A program made the translations under genes and the position numbers. A DNA stretch of 21,023 nt from an uncultured Eggerthellaceae bacterium. GTDB lineage: Bacteria > Actinomycetota > Coriobacteriia > Coriobacteriales > Eggerthellaceae. A model generated the notes under the pieces. It saw only the letters and a list, made by a program, of their open reading frames with translations, was not told where the DNA came from and did no database searches. The stretch spans positions 1-21,023 of the forward strand of contig CANRPV010000007.1 in NCBI GenBank assembly GCA_947632575.1. Direction: 5' to 3'. Below are positions 16,341-21,023 of the stretch, piece by piece (position 1 is the first letter of the stretch; each line of letters begins with the position of its first letter).

Positions 16341-17303
16341 ATGTTCGAAGACATCAAGCAACGGTTAGGTTCACTGACTAAAGGTCGTCGGGGCTCTCAA
16401 GAATCCTATGATGACTACTACGATGAGGAATACGACGATTACGAAGACGATTACGTCGATTACGGTGGCGGCTATGAGGAGGATCGTCGTTATGAAAGCG
16501 ATCGCCGCTATGAGAGTGGCTCCTCCGGATATGGTAGCGACCGAGATTTCGAGGAAGATGACGGTTACTCATCGTATGGCGCGGTGACGACCCGGCCGGC
16601 GTCAAGTCGAGGCGTTCGGTCCCCACGTCTGGTTTCCATCGACGATGTTCGTGCTCACACTCAAATCCCCGAGTCCCTCAATAGGGATCCTCTGCCACCG
16701 CGTCAGGTGACAAGTCCCTATAGTACGCCTCGCTCCTCAAGTGGTGCGAGCAGCGCAAGCGGAGGCTATGCTGCCCAAGCCGCTGCTGACTTTAGTCGTG
16801 CGATGGAAAGCGACATGGCTGCTAGTGCCGCTCCACGGCGAAGTGAAGGGCTTGAGTCTCTCTTTACCCCTACGGTGGCGGAGTCTCCTGCGGCCACCTC
16901 AATCAGCGAGAGCTCTCGGATCGATTTAGGGTATACCGAACGGCGTGTGGGAACCACCGCATCGGCTTCAAACTCGGCTTCAAGTTATGATCCTTACGAC
17001 GCCTATGCCGGTACGTCATCGGCGCGCTATAGCGGCTCTCGAAAGCTAGAGGTCATCCGGCCGTCCACTTATAGCGAGGTGGAGCGCGTCGCTAAGGCGC
17101 TTAAGGCTGGAGATGTGGTTGTGCTCGGTCTCCGGTCAACCCCCGATAGTCTCGCGAAGCGCATCTTGGACTTCTCCTTCGGTGTGGCGGCTGCTCTTGA
17201 TGCTTCGGTGGATTGCGTCGCCGATAAGATTTTTGTGATCAGTCGCGGTGCTGGGCTGAGCGACGCTGAACGTCTCACCCTGAGATCGCAGGGATTGCTT
17301 TGA
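16341..17303 (+). CDS. sepF: Cell division protein SepF, long form
   Basis: SepF binds the FtsZ C-terminal peptide and anchors it to the membrane. The 320-residue product is roughly twice the usual 140-200. The N-terminus MFEDIKQRLGSL can form the amphipathic membrane helix. Residues 22-77 are extremely rich in Asp, Glu, Tyr and Arg, with a near-duplicated DRRYES. A Ser/Ala-rich linker runs to about 233, and the SepF core (LEVIRPSTYSEVERVAKALK to KIFVIS, 236-301) is at the C-terminus with the conserved Gly281. The ATG at 16341 follows GGACGGAAGG; a TTG at 16311 would add ten residues before the membrane helix and is less likely. Without ftsA nearby, SepF is the likely main FtsZ anchor. It overlaps proC by 4 bp. 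Confidence 0.92.
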   Translation: MFEDIKQRLGSLTKGRRGSQESYDDYYDEEYDDYEDDYVDYGGGYEEDRRYESDRRYESGSSGYGSDRDFEEDDGYSSYGAVTTRPASSRGVRSPRLVSIDDVRAHTQIPESLNRDPLPPRQVTSPYSTPRSSSGASSASGGYAAQAAADFSRAMESDMAASAAPRRSEGLESLFTPTVAESPAATSISESSRIDLGYTERRVGTTASASNSASSYDPYDAYAGTSSARYSGSRKLEVIRPSTYSEVERVAKALKAGDVVVLGLRSTPDSLAKRILDFSFGVAAALDASVDCVADKIFVISRGAGLSDAERLTLRSQGLL

Positions 17304-18142
17304 GATCCGTAGCGATTGTCGGGGCGGGCAAAATGGGGGAATCCATCCTGAAGGGGTGGATAGCCTCAGATGTTGGCGCCGCCGCGACGTTAAACCCCGA
17401 GAGTTTTTTGGTGGTTGAGCCCAACGAGGATCGTCGCATTTACCTTCAGCAGACCTATGGCGTCAAAGCTTGTGACGGCGTCCAAGAGGCGCTCACGTGC
17501 GATCTGGTACTGTTGGCGGTAAAGCCTCAAGTCATGGCTGACGTGCTCGGGACTATCGCGTTAGAGATGACCGCGATGCAAAACGATGATGCGAAAGAAT
17601 TACCTCTTTTCGTCTCTATCGCAGCAGGTATGACCACCGAGCGCATCCTTTCGATGCTTGAGCGCGATGTGGAACTCGTGCGGGTTATGCCAAATATGCC
17701 CCTTCAGGTGAGTGCCGGTGCAAGTGCCGTTTGCGGTGCGCGTACGGCAACGGTTCAATCGGTGGAGCTCGTGAAGGATCTCTTTTCCTGTCTCGGCATA
17801 GCGGTGGTGCTTCCCGAGTCGCTCATGGACGCGGCGACAGCCCTCAACGGATCTGGCCCTGCTTATGTGGCGAAAATGATCGAGGCCATGCGCGATGCTG
17901 CAGTCGACGAGGGGCTTGAGAGGGATGTAGCCGAACGACTTGCCCTGCAAACCGTCTACGGGACGGCGCTGGTGCTTCATGAGACCGGCCAAGACGTGGG
18001 AGACTTTAAGAAGTCCATCTGCTCGCCCGGTGGTACCACCTTGGCGGCTCTTGACGCCATGGATCAGGCGGGCTTTGATGAGGTATTCGTCGAAGGTATT
18101 CACGCGGCCGTCGTACGGGCAAAGGAGCTGGCCTCATGCTAA
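17300..18142 (+). CDS. proC: Pyrroline-5-carboxylate reductase ProC
   Basis: ProC performs the last step of proline synthesis, NAD(P)H-dependent reduction of pyrroline-5-carboxylate, in the cytoplasm. It has 280 residues. The dinucleotide loop VAIVGAGKMGESILKGW is at residues 4-20, LLAVKPQ at 71-77, RVMPNMP at 128-134, LNGSGPAYV at 182-190 and the signature SPGGTT at 242-247. The start is TTG overlapping the sepF stop (TTGA), with AGGGA upstream. It is a metabolic gene locked inside the division operon by overlaps on both sides (4 bp with sepF, 7 bp with yggT). Confidence 0.95.
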   Translation: MRSVAIVGAGKMGESILKGWIASDVGAAATLNPESFLVVEPNEDRRIYLQQTYGVKACDGVQEALTCDLVLLAVKPQVMADVLGTIALEMTAMQNDDAKELPLFVSIAAGMTTERILSMLERDVELVRVMPNMPLQVSAGASAVCGARTATVQSVELVKDLFSCLGIAVVLPESLMDAATALNGSGPAYVAKMIEAMRDAAVDEGLERDVAERLALQTVYGTALVLHETGQDVGDFKKSICSPGGTTLAALDAMDQAGFDEVFVEGIHAAVVRAKELASC

Positions 18143-18390
18143 TCTATCTGCTCGTTCAGCTCGTCAACGTCTATTCGTTCATCATTGTCGTGTATGTGCT
18201 GATGTCTTGGATTCCCACCAGTCGGGGCATCATCGCCGATATTTACCGAGTGCTCGGCACCATTTGCGATCCGTATCTCAACTTTTTCCGAAAGTACATA
18301 CCTCCTATTGGAGGAATGTTGGACATAAGCCCAATCATAGCCCTGCTTGTATTACAATTCGGTGTACGTTTGATCGTAGCTATATTCTGA
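18136..18390 (+). CDS. YggT family small membrane protein
   Basis: The 84-residue protein has two hydrophobic helices (about 1-26 and 60-84) joined by a polar stretch. It carries the family pattern VLMSWIP (20-26) and DPYLNFFRKYIPPIGGMLDISPI (45-67). YggT/YlmG proteins are membrane components found next to sepF in many bacteria and in chloroplasts, where they affect nucleoid and division placement; the molecular function is unclear. The ATG overlaps the end of proC by 7 bp. It is the only gene in this part with a clear gap (72 bp) before the next gene. Confidence 0.92.
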   Translation: MLIYLLVQLVNVYSFIIVVYVLMSWIPTSRGIIADIYRVLGTICDPYLNFFRKYIPPIGGMLDISPIIALLVLQFGVRLIVAIF

Positions 18391-18462
18391 GAAGGTAGGA
18401 TTATTTAAGCGTCGTTGCAGCTAAAGCCTGCTCCATAGAATCGGGAAGCGAAGGGAAAGACC

Positions 18463-19275
18463 ATGGCCATTACCGCAGCAGATATTCACAACCAAAGCTT
18501 TTCTATCGATCGCAAGGGTTACGACGTCGATGAGGTCGATGTCTTTCTCGAGCATGTAGCCGATGAAATCGATGGGCTAAATCAGCATATTGCTTCTTTG
18601 GAAGCTCAGCTCAACGAGGCTCGCTTTGACGGCTTTGACACTCCAGCAGCTCCGGTTGCGGCTCTGACCCAAGAGATTCAAGCTTTCGATACTTCTGAGT
18701 ATGAGGCCGATATCGCGAAGAAGGACGCTCTGATCGCTGATCTCCAGCGTCAGCTGGATGAGAAGAAGGCTGATGATTCCGCTATCGCCCAAGCTCTCAT
18801 CATCGCTCAACGCTCGGCCGACGATATCTTGGTGAAGGCCAACGCTCAGGCGACGGACACCATCCAGGATGCCCGCGAAGAGGCTGCCCGTATTTTGGAT
18901 CGTGCCAATCTGGATCGTCAGGATGTGCTGGATTCTATTCGCAAACTCCAAGATGACCGCGAGGATGCTCGTGAGGAATACAGCGATCTGCTGAAGGATA
19001 TCATCGCTGATGCCTCTCGTAAGTTGGCAAGCATTGGCGCTGCTGCAAATCAAGAGCCTGAGATGTTTAACATGACGGGTGTTTCCCCTGCTGACATCAC
19101 CGCGGGTTTTGAAATCGACGAAGAAGTGACGATCAACCCCGCCGCAGCCTATACGGTGCCTCAAGCTTCTGAGACGGTCGTCGCAGCTGCTACGCCGGTG
19201 GCTTCGGTCTATGAGAAGGATCTTTCCGGTTTCGGTGACGCCGACGATTCCTTCACCATCGAAGAGATCGATTAA
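18463..19275 (+). CDS. divIVA: DivIVA/Wag31-type polar and septal scaffold protein
   Basis: DivIVA binds curved membrane and recruits growth and division proteins; in actinobacteria the homologue Wag31 guides polar growth. The 270-residue product begins with the lipid-binding domain MAITAADIHNQSFSIDRKGY, containing the tip residues Phe13 and Arg17, then DVDEVDVFLEHVADEIDGLN (21-40). Coiled-coil segments cover about 38-52 and 79-190, rich in Ala, Glu, Asp and Lys/Arg. The tail (about 195-270) is acidic and ends SFTIEEID. The ATG has a GAAGGGAAAG ribosome site. It is the last gene of the cluster and faces rnpB tail-to-tail across about 32 bp with no strong terminator. Confidence 0.93.
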   Translation: MAITAADIHNQSFSIDRKGYDVDEVDVFLEHVADEIDGLNQHIASLEAQLNEARFDGFDTPAAPVAALTQEIQAFDTSEYEADIAKKDALIADLQRQLDEKKADDSAIAQALIIAQRSADDILVKANAQATDTIQDAREEAARILDRANLDRQDVLDSIRKLQDDREDAREEYSDLLKDIIADASRKLASIGAAANQEPEMFNMTGVSPADITAGFEIDEEVTINPAAAYTVPQASETVVAAATPVASVYEKDLSGFGDADDSFTIEEID

Positions 19276-19307
19276 GCTTAAGCTTTCAAGCTCAGTTCAT
19301 ATTTCAG

Positions 19308-19675
19308 TAGTACGAGCGAACCTATAAGCCGGGTTCTGTCGAAGGACGGCCATTTATCTCGAACCGACGTCGCCGTCGGTCTCTAGCACGCAACCCGAAT
19401 CCGCGGAAGGGCAGCCGCCTAGGATTCCTATTTGCGCTTGCTCCAGATGGGGTTTACCAAGCTGCGCCGTTGCCGTCGCACTGGTGCGCTCTTACCGCAC
19501 CGTTTCAGCTTTTCCGAAACGAGAGTCCCGGAGTTTTCTTTTCTGTGGCACTTTCCGTCGGATCACTCCGCCCAGCCGTTAGCTGGCATCTTGCCCTTGG
19601 GAGCCCGGACTTTCCTCACCTTGCAGGCAATACAGGAATGCCCGCAAGGCGCGACCGTCTGGTTCGCTCGTCTAT
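19308..19675 (-). ncRNA. rnpB: RNase P RNA, bacterial class A
   Basis: On the - strand the sequence contains the universally conserved RNase P RNA elements: GAGGAAAGTCC (19607-19617), GGTAAACCCC (19449-19458), GATAAATGG (19350-19358) and ACAGAACCCGGCTTAT (19324-19339). The two ends pair as helix P1: the - strand copy of 19661-19672 (GACGAGCGAACC) with that of 19312-19322 (GGTTCGCTCGT). This fixes a length of about 365 nt and shows a complete gene. It is the catalytic RNA that removes 5' leaders from pre-tRNA. It is convergent with divIVA and divergent from thiN. Ends are set from P1 and are good to a few bases. Open frames across this region are chance. Confidence 0.96.
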
Positions 19676-19687
19676 GGTATTCTAGCA
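19675..19687. promoter_or_regulatory. Symmetric bidirectional promoter element for rnpB (-) and thiN (+)
   Basis: On the + strand TGG-TATTCT (19675-19683) reads as an extended -10. On the - strand TGC-TAGAAT (19687 down to 19679) does too. The two hexamers overlap by five bases within a nearly palindromic 13-mer. The - strand start would fall near 19672, at the P1 end of rnpB; the + strand start near 19690, about 29 nt before thiN. A weak - strand -35 (TTCAGC, 19708-19703, 18-bp spacer) is visible, but no good + strand -35. The rnpB direction is the better supported. Confidence 0.5.
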
Positions 19688-19718
19688 AAAATACCGGTTT
19701 TCGCTGAAAGGGGCTTAC

Positions 19719-20348
19719 TTGAAGACATGCGCGTTAGTAGGCGCCGCTGATTTTAACGCCCAGCACTTTCAGCAACTGGACGCCGAAGGCGTCTTCGATT
19801 TTGTCATCGCCGTCGATGGGGGATTTGCCCATCTTGAGGCTATTGGACGCAAGCCTTCCATGGCCTTGGGGGATTTCGATTCTCTCGGATATGTTCCGAC
19901 GGGCATGCGTATATCTAAGTTTCCGGTTAACAAGAGCAAAAGCGACATGGAATTGGCTTTGGAACGGGCGCTCAACCTTCACTATGAGCGTGTTTTCGTC
20001 TACGGTGCTCTTTCCGGTCGTCTCGATCACACGCTTGGAGCCCTTGAGCTTTTTGCCGCTTTTTCCGAGCGTGGCCTTCTGGTGAACGGGATCACCGACA
20101 CGCAGGCCGTCACCTTTGTGACCGGCCCTGACATCTTTGAGATGCCCGCCATCGAAAGTGGCACCATCTCGGTGTTTTCCATGAGCGATAATGCGCGCGG
20201 TGTCTTTGAGCGCGGTCTTAAGTGGGAGCTGGATGACGTGGTGCTCACCAATCGCACGACCTGGGGGCTTTCTAACGAATTTCAAGGGGAGCCGGTCATG
20301 ATAGGGGTGGAAGAGGGGACTATCGCCGTCTTCTTCCCTCTCGATTAG
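19719..20348 (+). CDS. thiN: Thiamin pyrophosphokinase
   Basis: It transfers pyrophosphate from ATP to thiamin, giving TPP directly. The 209-residue product matches the ThiN/TPK family: VIAVDGGFAHLEAIGRKP (29-46), GDFDSLG (51-57), KSKSDMELAL (72-81), YGALSGRLDHTLG (95-107) in the catalytic half, and TTWGLSNEF (180-188) in the C-terminal beta domain that covers thiamin. The start is TTG at 19719 with a GAAAGGGG ribosome site about 6 bp upstream; no in-frame ATG lies before the conserved core. Pairing with thiM 193 bp downstream suggests a thiamin/thiazole salvage locus. It is divergent from rnpB. Confidence 0.93.
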   Translation: MKTCALVGAADFNAQHFQQLDAEGVFDFVIAVDGGFAHLEAIGRKPSMALGDFDSLGYVPTGMRISKFPVNKSKSDMELALERALNLHYERVFVYGALSGRLDHTLGALELFAAFSERGLLVNGITDTQAVTFVTGPDIFEMPAIESGTISVFSMSDNARGVFERGLKWELDDVVLTNRTTWGLSNEFQGEPVMIGVEEGTIAVFFPLD

Positions 20349-20383
20349 TTTATTAAACCGCTGATCTTCGGCTGATTTATCCA

Positions 20384-20413
20384 ACGACACTTCCATTTTG
20401 AGCGTGCTATAAT
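20384..20413 (+). promoter_or_regulatory. Extended -10 promoter for the thiM leader
   Basis: A perfect TATAAT lies at 20408-20413, preceded by TGC (20405-20407), i.e. an extended -10. ACGACA (20384-20389), 18 bp upstream, matches the -35 consensus at 4/6. The predicted start near 20420 lies just ahead of a short GC hairpin and the TPP aptamer. It separates thiM transcription from thiN. Confidence 0.75.
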
Positions 20414-20423
20414 CGCGCCCGTA

Positions 20424-20439
20424 CCCGCAATGACGCGGG
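20424..20439 (+). promoter_or_regulatory. Short hairpin at the 5' end of the thiM leader
   Basis: CCCGC (20424-20428) pairs with GCGGG (20435-20439) around an AATGAC loop. It lies about 4 nt from the predicted transcript start and 7 nt before the riboswitch. There is no U-run, so it is not a terminator. It may protect the 5' end. Confidence 0.45.
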
Positions 20440-20441
20440 AA

Positions 20442-20545
20442 TTCATATCTGGGGAGCTTGCATAATCGGCAGGCTGAGAGGAAGCGCGAACGCTTCGACC
20501 CAAAGAACCTGTATGGGTAATGCCAACGAAGGGAGTCTTTATGAA
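20442..20545 (+). promoter_or_regulatory. TPP riboswitch (THI element) upstream of thiM
   Basis: The leader carries the TPP aptamer core: GGGGAGC (20451-20457), GGCTGAGAGG, then AAAGAACCTGTATGGGTAAT and GCCAACGAAGGGAG (20522-20535). A perfect GAAGCG-CGAA-CGCTTC hairpin sits in the variable arm, and CTTGC/GCAGG forms P3. TPP binding should lower expression of the thiamin-salvage gene thiM. The ribosome site AAGGGAG (20529-20535) is itself the conserved 3' strand of the aptamer. P1 appears to extend through TTCATA (20442-20447) pairing with TATGAA (20540-20545), which contains the thiM start codon. There is no terminator hairpin, so control should be at translation. The aptamer call is firm; the extended P1 is inference. 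Confidence 0.93.
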
Positions 20546-21023
20546 GCCATTAGCGCTTACCTCTGCATTACAAGCCGTTAAATCCACAACTCCGCTGGTT
20601 CACTGCATCACCAATTATGTGACGGTGAACGATTGCGCCAATGCTCTGCTTGGCATCGGCGCAAGCCCGATCATGAGCGATGAGCCAGGTGACGTGGCGG
20701 ATATCACCTCCATTTGCGGTGGTCTGGTGATCAATATCGGCACGCTTAACCAGCGCTCCATTGAGGCCATGTTCGTCGCCGGAAAGCGCGCTGCCGAGCT
20801 CGGTCATCCAATCGTGCTTGATCCCGTTGGAGCGGGCGCCTCTGCCCTGCGCACGGATACGGCGGGCAGCCTTTTGTCGACGGTGCCTATGGCTGTGGTG
20901 CGTGGCAATATGTCCGAGATCAAGGCGATCGCCGGTGCCTCAGCCGCCACGCGAGGGGTAGACGTAAACCCTGATGAGGTGGTTACCGAGGATAATCTGG
21001 CCACAAGTGCCGCTTTCGCTCGG
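20541..21023 (+). CDS. thiM: Hydroxyethylthiazole kinase ThiM (3' end outside window)
   Basis: ThiM phosphorylates 4-methyl-5-(2-hydroxyethyl)thiazole for thiamin salvage. The first 161 residues are present and the frame stays open to the window end; the full family length is about 260-270. VHCITNYVTVNDCANALLGI (20-39), GASPIMSDEPGDV (40-52), INIGTLN (64-70), VLDPVGAGASALR (92-104) and VVRGNMSEI (118-126) are ThiM signatures for thiazole and ATP binding; the second catalytic GTG-D motif would lie beyond the window. The ATG is 5 bp after AAGGGAG, which is part of the TPP riboswitch directly upstream, so expression should fall when TPP is plentiful. Confidence 0.95.
   Translation, partial: MKPLALTSALQAVKSTTPLVHCITNYVTVNDCANALLGIGASPIMSDEPGDVADITSICGGLVINIGTLNQRSIEAMFVAGKRAAELGHPIVLDPVGAGASALRTDTAGSLLSTVPMAVVRGNMSEIKAIAGASAATRGVDVNPDEVVTEDNLATSAAFAR

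Noticed and set aside
18415..18441. Possible divIVA promoter (TTGCAG ... TAGAAT)
   Set aside because: The -10 is good, but the spacer is only 15 bp and the -35 is weak; not enough to call a promoter in a 72-bp gap.
19276..19307. AAGCTT-rich inverted repeat between divIVA and rnpB as a bidirectional terminator
   Set aside because: The stem is only about five base pairs with a two-base loop and no T-run on either strand; no convincing terminator.
19432..19707. Overlapping + strand open frames across 19432-19707
   Set aside because: They lie in the RNase P RNA gene, whose conserved elements and closing P1 helix explain the sequence.
20349..20383. Terminator after thiN
   Set aside because: GCTGAT occurs twice as a direct repeat, not inverted, and no stable stem followed by T-run is seen.

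Overview
The window is a 21 kb stretch of bacterial chromosome, nearly all of it a division and cell-wall (dcw) gene cluster on the + strand. It is followed by the RNase P RNA gene on the - strand and the start of a thiamin-salvage locus. Gene order, absence of ftsA between ftsQ and ftsZ, presence of sepF and divIVA downstream of ftsZ, and a MurE with the DNPR motif (meso-diaminopimelate type) point to Actinomycetota. murB inside the cluster, proC inserted between sepF and yggT, frequent TTG/GTG starts and only moderate GC make a Coriobacteriia-type organism most likely. That placement is inference; no 16S or species marker is present.

Layout. Positions 2-241 hold the C-terminus of an FtsL-like protein. 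From 256 to 13340 runs a tightly packed block: ftsI, murE, murF, mraY, murD, ftsW, murG, murC, murB, ftsQ. Several genes abut or overlap (4, 44, 4 and 50 bp), implying one operon with translational coupling. It encodes the cytoplasmic Mur ligases, lipid I/II synthesis (MraY, MurG), the septal SEDS polymerase/transpeptidase pair (FtsW/FtsI) and divisome scaffold proteins (FtsL, FtsQ). A 179-bp gap (13341-13519) holds a likely promoter and a structured leader. Then come ftsZ, pgeF (yfiH/laccase-domain), yggS (PLP-binding), sepF, proC, yggT and divIVA. With no ftsA, SepF is the probable membrane anchor of FtsZ.

At 19308-19675 lies a class A RNase P RNA gene (rnpB) on the - strand, tail-to-tail with divIVA. 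It is head-to-head with thiN (thiamin pyrophosphokinase). The two divergent genes appear to share a nearly symmetric element with overlapping extended -10 boxes. After thiN come a consensus extended -10 promoter, a TPP riboswitch whose P1 helix may include the thiM start codon, and the first 161 codons of thiM (hydroxyethylthiazole kinase), cut by the window end.

This is core, mostly ordinary genome content: no mobile elements, CRISPR or defence systems were seen, and no wholly new system is claimed. The points worth a second look are small-scale: a KTS instead of KTG motif in FtsI, an in-frame 24-bp repeat tract in the FtsQ cytoplasmic tail, a duplicated heptapeptide at the MurD C-terminus, an unusually long acidic/Tyr-rich SepF, the ftsZ leader hairpin, the symmetric rnpB/thiN promoter, and the start-codon-occluding riboswitch geometry.
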